Counted from the stretch's first letter, positions 1-5,077 are shown. The stretch is 6,499 nt of DNA from an uncultured Alphaproteobacteria bacterium (GCA_944391355.1 CALXTG010000057.1:1-6499); one strand, 5' to 3'. The notes: generated by a model from the sequence alone, not told the origin. Translations and numbers: made by a program.

Positions 1-13
1 CTTTCCCCTTACT

Positions 14-29
14 TGTCATGCTCGGACTT
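14..29. repeat. Vestige of a CTTGA-loop palindromic repeat, left side
   Basis: The 16 bases resemble the first half of the intact element next to it: TGTCA, then CTCGGACTT against CTCGGGCTT. The second stem half is missing. A matching fragment in the opposite orientation lies at 133-143, so the two may be an outer, decayed inverted pair around the intact one. This is inferred from short similarity only. Confidence 0.35.
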
Positions 30-38
30 TTCTTTTTC

Positions 39-127
39 TGTCACCCTCGGGCTTGACCCGAGGGTCCAGGTTTACTAATAAGGCTTCTTTTATTACCTGG
101 ATTCTCCGGTCAAGCCGGAGAATGACA
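39..127. repeat. Paired intergenic palindromic element (two inverted hairpins)
   Basis: The element is bounded by TGTCA (39-43) and TGACA (123-127) and contains two hairpins in inverted orientation. The left hairpin pairs 44-51 with 57-64 around the loop CTTGA. The right pairs 101-109 with 115-123 around TCAAG, the complement of that loop. The stems differ in sequence (CCCTCGGG against ATTCTCCGG), yet each is perfectly self-complementary, so changes on one arm are compensated on the other. Short palindromes of this style are common between genes in alphaproteobacteria. Its role is unknown; it may be a non-autonomous mobile repeat. Confidence 0.7.
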
Positions 128-132
128 ATTAA

Positions 133-143
133 GGGTCAAGCCC
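133..143. repeat. Vestige of a CTTGA-loop palindromic repeat, right side
   Basis: GGG-TCAAG-CCC keeps the loop and three stem pairs of the neighbouring element, in the orientation of its right arm. It is too short to call alone. It is listed because it mirrors the fragment at 14-29. Confidence 0.3.
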
Positions 144-202
144 GGCCGGATTGGCTCGCCCAATAAAGAAAAATATATTTAAACGACAACCGAAAATAAT
201 CC

Positions 203-231
203 TTGCATATTATAAAAAAGTGATATACTAT
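203..231 (+). promoter_or_regulatory. Sigma-70-type promoter for the 6S-like RNA
   Basis: TTGCAT (203-208) is a good -35. TACTAT (226-231) at 17 bp spacing, or TATACT (224-229) at 15 bp, serves as the -10. Transcription would start near 238. It directly precedes a highly structured segment ending in an intrinsic terminator, which supports a stand-alone RNA gene. Confidence 0.6.
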
Positions 232-237
232 ATAAAG

Positions 238-420
238 CGTAAATAGGGCGGTAACCTGTTTACAGGGAATTTCAACCCAACGTAACGATAACCTATAACC
301 GCCTCTCATTAAGAGGGGTCCAGAGATATAAGCCCCTCCATGTGAGGCGGTCGAATAATCTGCTATTCGTTACGATAGTTGAAAGCCCCTCACCTTAATC
401 AACCGATTTAGGTGATTTTT
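238..420 (+). ncRNA. Rod-shaped small RNA, possibly 6S RNA-like
   Basis: A promoter, a long interrupted hairpin and a terminator define a transcript of roughly 180 nt with no usable reading frame. Helices found by eye: 270-276 with 378-384, 281-288 with 367-374, 298-305 with 344-351, and 313-319 with 332-338. A small hairpin (255-258 with 263-266) precedes them. Between the second and third helices lies a large asymmetric bubble (289-297 opposite 352-366). A closing stem, a central bubble and an apical stem, at about this length, are the architecture of 6S RNA, which binds sigma-70 RNA polymerase by mimicking open promoter DNA. That identification is inferred from shape; no 6S sequence signature was confirmed. 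The T-G pair at 319/332 favours the plus strand. An unrelated trans-acting small RNA remains possible. Confidence 0.5.
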
Positions 421-427
421 TATTTTT
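390..427 (+). terminator. Rho-independent terminator of the 6S-like RNA
   Basis: 390-400 pairs with 405-415 around the loop AACC, with a single T-T mismatch. A T-rich run (416-427) follows immediately. This fixes the 3' end of the upstream RNA. Confidence 0.8.
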
Positions 428-467
428 AATATGCAGATTTTCTGATATTAAAGGTAATTTAACCATT

Positions 468-494
468 GAACATTTAACTTAACTTAAAATGTTC
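468..494. repeat. Hairpin with AACTTAACTT loop
   Basis: GAACATTT (468-475) pairs perfectly with AAATGTTC (487-494). The loop holds a short AACTT tandem repeat, related to the repeats in the larger hairpin that follows. No T-run follows, so it is not an obvious terminator. Function is not recognised. Confidence 0.45.
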
Positions 495-500
495 GATTTC

Positions 501-567
501 CCGGGGATATTGGGAACTTGACTTGTCTTGGGCTTGTAACTTGACTTGACTTAAACAATATCCCCGG
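501..567. repeat. 12-bp stem hairpin with long CTTGA-repeat loop
   Basis: Positions 501-512 and 556-567 are perfect 12-base complements. The 43-nt loop contains the exact 11-base direct repeat AACTTGACTTG at 515-525 and 538-548, a period of 23, plus further CTTG words between. No T-run follows. It could be a protein-binding structure, a remnant of a mobile palindrome, or a transcript boundary element. No family is recognised. Confidence 0.5.
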
Positions 568-580
568 TCCTTATTATGAT
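551..580 (+). promoter_or_regulatory. Possible promoter for the tandem structured RNA
   Basis: TTAAAC (551-556) and TATGAT (575-580) are separated by 18 bp, giving a start near 587, just ahead of a small hairpin (592-597 with 604-609). The -35 match is modest and overlaps the loop and stem of the preceding hairpin, so this is a tentative call. Confidence 0.35.
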
Positions 581-659
581 GTATGACTGCGCTTATCTTT
601 TTTGATAAGTGGAATTTTATTCGGAGTGAAATTACGCACACTTTTAGTCTTCCAGAGTG

Positions 660-727
660 TAGAGCATACTGGTAGTGGTCTTGGCTGCCAGTATGTTCTC
701 TTGGTATACCTATTATACCATGTGCTA
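660..727 (+). repeat. Diverged third copy of the tandem RNA motif
   Basis: CATACTGG (665-672) pairs with CCAGTATG (688-695), followed by a strand at 692-710 that aligns, with one gap and few mismatches, to the conserved strand at 870-889. Here that strand also forms its own hairpin (703-708 with 714-719). The outer stem is weak (660-662 with 725-727). Membership in the family is plausible, not certain. Confidence 0.35.
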
Positions 728-737
728 TTCCTTTTTT

Positions 738-823
738 CGGGAGTAGTCGGGTTGTCATCAACGAAAGTTGATGTAGGTTTCCTCTGGAAGACCTTTGCGT
801 AATACAACTCCGTACTGCTCCCG
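738..823 (+). repeat. Tandem RNA motif, unit A
   Basis: The outer stem pairs 738-755 with 804-823: 18 pairs, with single bulges at 808 and 813. The inner hairpin is CATCAAC-GAAA-GTTGATG (756-773), closed by a GNRA tetraloop. The strand 774-792 is conserved in unit B. Its 3' arm and flank (812-826) match unit B at 907-921 in 14 of 15 bases. Confidence 0.65.
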
Positions 824-834
824 CCTCTTTTTGA

Positions 835-917
835 GGGGGTAGTGCAGCTGACTATTGGTTACGCCAATAGTAGGTTCTCTCTGGAAAACTAGCGTCAAGC
901 AGCTTTGTACTACTCCC
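835..917 (+). repeat. Tandem RNA motif, unit B
   Basis: The outer stem pairs 835-843 with 909-917 and 846-850 with 900-904. The inner hairpin pairs 851-858 with 864-871 around TTACG and has no sequence similarity to unit A's inner hairpin, although both are perfect. The strand 871-889 matches unit A's 774-792 at 16 of 19 positions. Helices that keep pairing while changing sequence indicate selection on RNA structure. Confidence 0.65.
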
Positions 918-926
918 GCCTAAGAT

Positions 927-975
927 AAAGTGAAAGCAAGACAGATAACTCAAAATAACTCAAGCCTTTCGCTTT
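927..975 (+). other. Hairpin with tandem ATAACTCAA loop
   Basis: 927-936 pairs with 966-975 in ten consecutive pairs including one T-G wobble, which favours the plus strand. The loop holds two copies of ATAACTCAA at 945-953 and 955-963. It lies directly after unit B and may be the 3' part of the same RNA. There is no T-run after it. Confidence 0.4.
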
Positions 976-1038
976 CCTTGCTTCAAAAAATCCGGGAGAC
1001 ATTAAACGGCGCCTGAACGCGGCGTCAGTCCAGTTGAC

Positions 1039-1119
1039 TAAAAAACAGTGCGTTTCCGTCCGGCTCCCCCGGGACGAGAAAAAGCGTCGAAGCTTTTTCA
1101 GACTGTTTTTTATTTTTTT
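1039..1119 (+). terminator. Terminator/attenuator-like leader before the XRE gene
   Basis: 1039-1049 pairs perfectly with 1102-1112, and inside it 1078-1085 pairs with 1092-1099 around GTCGAA. The outer arm merges into a T-rich tract (1106-1119: six T, A, seven T). Only two bases separate this tract from the SD of the gene starting at 1133. It could end transcripts from the upstream RNA region, or act as a regulated attenuator for the XRE gene. The choice cannot be made from the sequence. Confidence 0.5.
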
Positions 1120-1132
1120 CTCGGAGTGGAAT

Positions 1133-1645
1133 ATGACACCAAATAAGACTTCGGACGAAACTTTATCAGCCAATATTTCCCATTTTGACATAGTCTGCGC
1201 GCAGCAGACCGCAGAACAGCTGCAGCATGAGGCCGGGCTGATTAATATCTTAATCGGCTGCCGGCTGCGGACTTTGCGCCGAACCTTGCAGTTAAGCGCG
1301 GAACAGCTTGCCCGGCTGCTGTATATCAGCGAAGAAGAGCTGCGGCGTTTTGAAAACGGAGATGAAACCCTGTCGCTGCTGATGTTGTGGGATTTATGCC
1401 ATATCTTTAACATCGCGCCGGATTATTTCTTTTCGGAGATCCCCGGAGATTTGCGCGATTTATATTGTCAGGAAGTTCCGGAAACGGTGCGCCGGCAGGT
1501 TTTGAAAACGCTGGAAGAAATGCGGAAGCTGACAGATTATTTTACGGCAATCAGATATCCGGCTTTCCGGGATATGGCGTTGGAATTTGTCCGCCGCTTC
1601 AGCGAATATGAAGATGAAACCGACGAAGACGAAACTTCAAACTAA
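1133..1645 (+). CDS. XRE-family helix-turn-helix transcriptional regulator
   Basis: A 170-residue protein, probably a cytoplasmic DNA-binding regulator. Residues about 42-100 form a HTH_3/Cro-CI-like domain: the stretch LSAEQLARLLYISEEEL is the two-helix core, followed by RRFENGDETLSL and the hydrophobic helix up to IAPDYFF, typical of the family. The C-terminal part (about 105-155) is helical with no known domain visible, and the tail is very acidic. The start at 1133 is chosen because CGGAGTGG (1122-1129) is a good SD at close spacing. A longer in-frame start at 1034 would run back through the terminator-like hairpins and has no SD. The gene stands alone between a long structured leader and a shared terminator with ctrA. 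Targets are unknown. Confidence is high for family and low for role. Confidence 0.85.
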   Translation: MTPNKTSDETLSANISHFDIVCAQQTAEQLQHEAGLINILIGCRLRTLRRTLQLSAEQLARLLYISEEELRRFENGDETLSLLMLWDLCHIFNIAPDYFFSEIPGDLRDLYCQEVPETVRRQVLKTLEEMRKLTDYFTAIRYPAFRDMALEFVRRFSEYEDETDEDETSN

Positions 1646-1647
1646 AA

Positions 1648-1677
1648 AAAACTCCCTGTCTGCAGACAGGGAGTTTT
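1648..1677. terminator. Bidirectional terminator between XRE gene and ctrA
   Basis: A perfect 30-bp palindrome sits between the two convergent stop codons. On the minus strand it is followed by eight T (complement of 1644-1651), so it should work best for ctrA. On the plus strand the tract is only four T, part of the stem. Confidence 0.85.
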
Positions 1678-1690
1678 GCTTTGGCTTATT

Positions 1691-2386
1691 TTATCTGCCC
1701 GGCTGTTTTTCATCAGGGTCACGCAGAACATAACCGCGCCCCCAGACTGTTTCGATATAGTTTTTGCCGCCGGAAGCTTTTTCGAGTTTCTTGCGCAGTT
1801 TGCAGATGAAGACATCGATAATTTTCAGTTCCGGTTCGTCAATGCCGCCGTAGAGGTGGTTTAAGAACTGGTCCTTGTTGAGGGTCGACCCTTTGCGCAG
1901 CGACAGCAGTTCCATAATGCCGTATTCCTTGCCGGTCAAATGCAGGGTCTTGTTGCCGACCGTGACCGTCTGCGTATCCAGGTTGACCTCGACTTCGCCG
2001 GTGCGGATAACCGAATTGGAATGCCCCTTGGAGCGGCGGACGACGGCCTGAATCCGCGCCAGCAGTTCAGATTTGTCAAAGGGCTTGGTCAGATAATCAT
2101 CGGCGCCGTATCCCAACCCTTTGACTTTTTTGTCGGGTTCGGAAAGGCCGGACAAAATCAGAACCGGGGTATTGACTTTGGCGGCGCGAAGATTTTTCAA
2201 AACTTCATAACCGTTCATATCCGGCAGCATCAGATCCAGAATGATAATGTCATAATCGTAAAGTTTGCCGATTTCGAGGCCGTCTTCGCCCAGATCGGTC
2301 GTATCGACAATCATGCCTTCTTTTTTCAGCATGGTTTCAATGCTTTGCGAAACCGCATAGTCATCTTCAACAAGTAGAACGCGCAT
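1691..2386 (-). CDS. ctrA: Cell cycle response regulator CtrA
   Basis: A 231-residue OmpR/PhoB-type response regulator, the master cell-cycle and motility regulator of alphaproteobacteria. The receiver domain (about 1-120) has the acidic pocket E7, D8 and D9, phosphoacceptor D51, S79 and K101 (TKPF). The winged-helix DNA-binding domain follows (about 125-225), with the characteristic CtrA stretches RRSKGHSNSVI, HLTGKEY, LLSLRKG, FLNHLYGG, DEPELKIIDVFICKLRKKL and ETVWGRGYVLRDP. The start at MRVLL matches the family. A longer frame to 2434 adds 16 unrelated residues. A GGGAG lies about 11 bases upstream of the chosen ATG. The protein ends in PGR; Caulobacter CtrA ends in a two-alanine ClpXP degron, which is absent here. 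The spacer to fliI is rich in TTAA half-sites, consistent with autoregulation. Confidence 0.97.
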   Translation of the reverse strand: MRVLLVEDDYAVSQSIETMLKKEGMIVDTTDLGEDGLEIGKLYDYDIIILDLMLPDMNGYEVLKNLRAAKVNTPVLILSGLSEPDKKVKGLGYGADDYLTKPFDKSELLARIQAVVRRSKGHSNSVIRTGEVEVNLDTQTVTVGNKTLHLTGKEYGIMELLSLRKGSTLNKDQFLNHLYGGIDEPELKIIDVFICKLRKKLEKASGGKNYIETVWGRGYVLRDPDEKQPGR

Positions 2387-2446
2387 AATCCCAGAACTCC
2401 CAAAAAAATTAAAATCGAAATATGCCTTAATCATATAGTTATTTTT

Positions 2447-2490
2447 TTAAATTGTTAACTTTTTTAACGCCTCTGTTAATAATTATTAAC
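2447..2490. promoter_or_regulatory. Cluster of CtrA-like TTAA half-sites in ctrA/fliI spacer
   Basis: Five TTAA words occur in 44 bp, starting at 2447, 2455, 2464, 2476 and 2486. Four belong to GTTAA or TTAAC half-sites. The segment 2475-2490 (GTTAATAATTATTAAC) is a perfect 16-bp palindrome. The classical CtrA box is TTAA-N7-TTAAC; spacings here are 8 (2464/2476) and 6 (2476/2486), so none is a textbook box. Position between ctrA and the divergent flagellar genes makes CtrA binding the natural reading. That is inferred. Confidence 0.6.
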
Positions 2491-2576
2491 AAATTATGTG
2501 AATAAAATGATATCGGCGCTGAAAAATAGTAATTTTACTGCTAAATATAAGATATATTTTCAAATGGAGAAGCCCT

Positions 2577-3917
2577 GTGTCGCAGTTATTAGAGAGTATC
2601 GTTTCCGAGATTGAGCAGCTGCCGTCCTGTTTTTATTACGGGCAGGTGACGGCGGTGCAGGGGCTGTTCATTGAGGTCAGCGGCATCCGCAGCAAACTCT
2701 CGATCGGCGACCGCTGCAATGTCTGGAGCACAAGCGGCCGGAAAGTTCCTTGCGAGCTGGTCAGTTTCAAAGACGAAAAACTGCTGTTAATGCCCTATGG
2801 CTCGCTGGAGGGGATTGGTCTGGGCTGCCGAGTTGAGGTTGAAAACGCTTCGCCGGTAATTTATCCGCACCCGTCCTGGCTGGGGCGGATTATCAATTCT
2901 TTCGGAGAGGCGATTGACGGCAAAGGGCCGCTGATTAAAGGCTCCAAACCCTATTTTATCAAAGCCTCGCCGCCGCCGGCCCAATTCCGCGACCGGGTTT
3001 GCGGCAAAGTTGATTTGGGCGTTAAGGCCGTCAATACCTTTCTGACCATCTGCCGCGGGCAGCGCATGGGTATTTTTGCCGGTTCGGGCGTCGGCAAGTC
3101 GACTCTGATGTCGATGATGGCCAAAAATACCAGCTCCGATGTTTCGGTCATCGGGCTGATCGGCGAACGCGGCCGCGAAGCCAAAGAATTTGTCGAGGAT
3201 ACCCTCGGCGAAGACGGTCTGGCCAAATCCGTGCTGGTTCTGGCGACCTCGGACGAAAGCCCGCTGATGCGCCGTCAGGCGGCCTATGTCGCGATGGCGG
3301 TTGCGGAATTTTTCCGCGATGAAAATAAAGACGTCCTGTGCATGATGGATTCAATTACCCGTTTTGCCATGGCACAGCGCGAAATTGCCTTAAGTATCGG
3401 CGAACCGCCGGCTTCCAAGGGCTATACGCCGAGTGTCTTTGCCGAACTGCCGCGCCTGCTGGAAAGAGCCGGCCCCGGCTCGGGCAACGGAACGATTACC
3501 GGGCTCTTCACCGTGCTGGTTGACGGTGACGATCATAACGAGCCGGTTGCCGACGCTGTCCGCTCGATTCTGGACGGGCATATTGTTCTTGACCGCGCGA
3601 TTGCCGAACGTAACCGTTATCCGGCGATTAATATTCTGCGTTCGATTTCCCGTACCATGCCTGACTGCGATACCAAAGAAGAATTTGCAATTGTTTCCAA
3701 AGCCCGCAAATATATTGCCGCCTATGAGGATATGGCCGAGCTGATTCGTCTGGGGGCTTATAAAAAAGGCTCAAACCGCGAAGTTGACGAAGCGATTTTC
3801 TATTATCCCAAAATCGAAGAATTTTTATCTCAGGGGAAAGGCGAACGTTTTTCTCTGGCCGAAGGCTATGAACAGCTGAAAGCGATTCTCGATCAGCCGT
3901 TCGTGCCTGAGAATTAA
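2577..3917 (+). CDS. fliI: Flagellar export ATPase FliI
   Basis: A 446-residue F1-beta-like ATPase that powers or assists export of flagellar proteins at the base of the flagellum. It has an N-terminal beta-barrel (about 18-90), the interdomain stretch GRIINSFGEAIDGKGPL, Walker A AGSGVGKST (168-176), GERGRE with the conserved Glu (196-201), Walker B hydrophobics ending in D258, and the signature SKGYTPSVFAELPRLLERAG. The C-terminal helical domain is complete; the length is normal. The start is GTG at 2577, with GGAGA at 2566-2570 and a 6-base gap. fliJ follows after 14 bases. The virulence type III paralogue SctN is similar, but the neighbours (FliJ-like protein, CtrA) favour flagella. Expression is probably under CtrA through the shared upstream spacer. 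Confidence 0.96.
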   Translation: MSQLLESIVSEIEQLPSCFYYGQVTAVQGLFIEVSGIRSKLSIGDRCNVWSTSGRKVPCELVSFKDEKLLLMPYGSLEGIGLGCRVEVENASPVIYPHPSWLGRIINSFGEAIDGKGPLIKGSKPYFIKASPPPAQFRDRVCGKVDLGVKAVNTFLTICRGQRMGIFAGSGVGKSTLMSMMAKNTSSDVSVIGLIGERGREAKEFVEDTLGEDGLAKSVLVLATSDESPLMRRQAAYVAMAVAEFFRDENKDVLCMMDSITRFAMAQREIALSIGEPPASKGYTPSVFAELPRLLERAGPGSGNGTITGLFTVLVDGDDHNEPVADAVRSILDGHIVLDRAIAERNRYPAINILRSISRTMPDCDTKEEFAIVSKARKYIAAYEDMAELIRLGAYKKGSNREVDEAIFYYPKIEEFLSQGKGERFSLAEGYEQLKAILDQPFVPEN

Positions 3918-3931
3918 GGGTCGGGGGCTGA

Positions 3932-4357
3932 ATGAAAAATTCCCTGAAAACCCTGCAGCGGATTCAAAAATTTTCGATTGACGAACAACGCAAAATTTTG
4001 AATGACTATCTGGAAGCCGAAGAAAAGCTTCATCACCGTTTGCAGAAATTAAATCAGGAATTTGAAAACGAAAAGGAATTTGCCCGAACCCATGCCGCCG
4101 GCGATTTCGGCGCCTATGTCAAACGCTATATGAAAAACCGCGACGCGCTGGAAGCTCAGCTGCGGGCGTTGCGGCTTAAAATCGAAGAAGTCCGCGATAT
4201 TATCGCCGATATGTTCAAAGAACAGAAAACTTATGAGATCGTCGACCGCAACCGGGCTGCCCGGCAGCAAAAAGAAGAAGACGATAAAACCCAGAAAACC
4301 CTTGATGAAATCGGAACCAATGCCTATATCAAGAGAAAGAAACAAACACAGGAGTAA
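3932..4357 (+). CDS. fliJ: FliJ-family flagellar export chaperone/stalk protein
   Basis: A 141-residue, highly charged protein predicted to be almost wholly helical, with coiled-coil segments at about 20-55 and 70-115. It fits FliJ, the small coiled-coil protein that inserts into the FliI hexamer ring and escorts export chaperones. FliJ sequences diverge strongly, so the call rests on length (E. coli about 147), coiled-coil character and position directly after fliI. There is no signal peptide or membrane segment. GGGGG/CTGA just upstream gives a purine-rich SD. Its last codons contain GGAG (4351-4354), which doubles as the SD of sodB, so the two genes are likely translated from one message. 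Confidence 0.85.
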   Translation: MKNSLKTLQRIQKFSIDEQRKILNDYLEAEEKLHHRLQKLNQEFENEKEFARTHAAGDFGAYVKRYMKNRDALEAQLRALRLKIEEVRDIIADMFKEQKTYEIVDRNRAARQQKEEDDKTQKTLDEIGTNAYIKRKKQTQE

Positions 4358-4362
4358 AAAAT

Positions 4363-4929
4363 ATGTTTGAACTGATGATGCTACCCTACGGAATGGACGC
4401 CCTTGAGCCGTATATTTCCACGACAACCATGGAATATCACTACGGCAAACACCACAGAACCTATGTCGATAATTTGAACAAATTGATAAAAGGCACGGAA
4501 TTTGAGAATATGTCTTTAGAGAAAATCATTCTCGCAACGGCCGGAAAACCTGAATATGCCGCCATCTTTAACAATGCCGCTCAGGTCTGGAATCATAACT
4601 TTTTCTGGAATTCGATGTCGCCGAACGGCGGCGGCAAACCCAAAGGCGAACTGCTGAAAAAAATCGAACGCGATTTCGGCTCTTATGAAAAATTCCGCGA
4701 AGAATTTAAGAATGCCGCTGTTTCCCAGTTCGGCAGCGGCTGGGCATGGCTGGTCGAAGACGGCGATAAGCTGAAAATCGTCAAAACCTCCAATGCGATG
4801 ACCCCGATCGTCGATAAACAAAAGCCGATTATAACCATAGACGTATGGGAACATGCTTATTATCTTGATTATCAAAACCGGCGTCCCGAATTTGCCGATG
4901 CCTTCCTTGATCATCTGGTAAAATGGTAA
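4363..4929 (+). CDS. sodB: Superoxide dismutase [Fe]
   Basis: A 188-residue cytoplasmic Fe/Mn-family superoxide dismutase, converting superoxide to hydrogen peroxide and oxygen. Metal ligands are H26 (YHYGKHH), H78 (WNHNFFW), D160 and H164 (DVWEHAYYLDY). Y34 and H30 of the active-site shell are also present. Q74 in AAQVWNH occupies the position that carries the active-site Gln in iron enzymes (a Gly in manganese enzymes), so iron is preferred. No export signal is visible. The start MFELMMLPY aligns with the usual SodB N-terminus and has GGAG at 8 bases, overlapping the fliJ stop. A dismutase gene directly behind fliI-fliJ is an unusual partner for an export operon. It ends at a strong terminator and may be co-transcribed. 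Confidence 0.95.
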   Translation: MFELMMLPYGMDALEPYISTTTMEYHYGKHHRTYVDNLNKLIKGTEFENMSLEKIILATAGKPEYAAIFNNAAQVWNHNFFWNSMSPNGGGKPKGELLKKIERDFGSYEKFREEFKNAAVSQFGSGWAWLVEDGDKLKIVKTSNAMTPIVDKQKPIITIDVWEHAYYLDYQNRRPEFADAFLDHLVKW

Positions 4930-4933
4930 AACC

Positions 4934-4972
4934 AAATCCCCTTAAAGTTCAAAACTTTAAGGGGATTTTTTA
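4934..4972 (+). terminator. Rho-independent terminator after sodB
   Basis: A perfect 16-bp stem (4934-4949 with 4953-4968) with the loop CAA is followed by T residues. It begins five bases after the sodB stop and closes the fliI-fliJ-sodB unit. Confidence 0.9.
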
Positions 4973-5017
4973 ATTCCTTTTTAACCAATCTTATTTATTG
5001 TGCATATTATTAAAAAC

Positions 5018-5077
5018 GATTGGTTTTGAATTGACAAAATTTGTCCAAGAAGCTATAATCAATTCATAAAACCAATC
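5018..5077 (+). promoter_or_regulatory. Consensus promoter with nested inverted-repeat operators
   Basis: TTGACA (5031-5036) and TATAAT (5054-5059) are both perfect sigma-70 hexamers at 17-bp spacing. GACAAAATTTGTC (5033-5045), a perfect 13-base inverted repeat, overlaps the -35 and the spacer. GATTGGTTTT (5018-5027) and its exact complement (5068-5077) flank the whole promoter. AACCAATCTTA also occurs as a direct repeat at 4983-4993 and 5070-5080. So strong a promoter with symmetric sites over it suggests repressor control; the repressor is unknown. Confidence 0.8.

Larger units (their letters stand above)
587..921 (+). ncRNA. Structured RNA with tandem copies of an unrecognised motif
   Basis: This gene-free region folds into many perfect helices. 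Two homologous units (738-823 and 835-917) share one plan: a long outer stem, a small inner hairpin of different sequence in each copy, then a conserved 19-nt strand (16 of 19 identical). A more diverged third copy may lie at 660-727. Upstream, 631-638 pairs with 796-803 and 647-657 pairs with 782-792. These pairings cross the outer stem of the first unit, so they make a pseudoknot or an alternative fold. T-G pairs (744/817, 751/809, 838/914) are allowed only if the plus strand is the RNA. No terminator follows until 1106-1119, so the transcript may be the leader of the XRE gene at 1133. No match to tmRNA, RNase P, SRP RNA or a riboswitch class known to me was seen. GOLLD, ROOL and HEARO-type RNAs were not excluded. 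Confidence 0.6.

Noticed and set aside
501..567. CRISPR array suggested by CTTGACTT repeats
   Set aside because: Repeats are 11 bases at a 23-base period with related intervening sequence, all within one hairpin loop; there are no unique spacers and no cas genes.
501..567. Integron attC site
   Set aside because: The stem is a single perfect helix lacking the paired R/L box layout and extrahelical bases, and no integrase is present.
474..761. Minus-strand frames of 95 and 77 codons (474-761 and 574-807)
   Set aside because: They run through perfect hairpins, show no recognisable protein features and lie antisense to the RNA supported by T-G pairs.
602..802. 66-codon plus-strand frame in the structured RNA region
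   Set aside because: It overlaps the long-range helices and unit A, has no SD, and gives an atypical hydrophobic, repeat-free product. The helices explain the sequence better.
738..917. Group II intron domain V or a self-splicing intron
   Set aside because: The GAAA-capped hairpin at 756-773 lacks the domain V catalytic triad and bulge, and no intron-encoded reverse transcriptase is present.
587..921. tmRNA, RNase P RNA or SRP RNA
   Set aside because: None of their conserved core sequences could be seen on the plus strand.
1034..1132. Longer N-terminus for the XRE regulator
   Set aside because: No SD at 1034, and the extension is encoded by the terminator-like hairpins. The start at 1133 has a good SD.
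910..1413. 167-codon minus-strand frame
   Set aside because: It is antisense to the XRE coding region and its leader; the composition (Ser/Arg/Leu-rich) is that of a shadow frame.
2387..2434. Longer N-terminus for CtrA
   Set aside because: The extra 16 residues are not part of CtrA; the family begins at MRVLL.
2577..3917. Virulence type III secretion ATPase (SctN)
   Set aside because: The fold is shared, but the neighbours are a FliJ-like protein and CtrA, with no other secretion genes.
4049..4426. Minus-strand frames opposite fliJ and sodB
   Set aside because: Shadow frames of strong plus-strand genes, with no SD or recognisable features.
4363..4929. Manganese superoxide dismutase
   Set aside because: Q74 in AAQVWNH is the iron-type position; manganese enzymes usually have Gly there.
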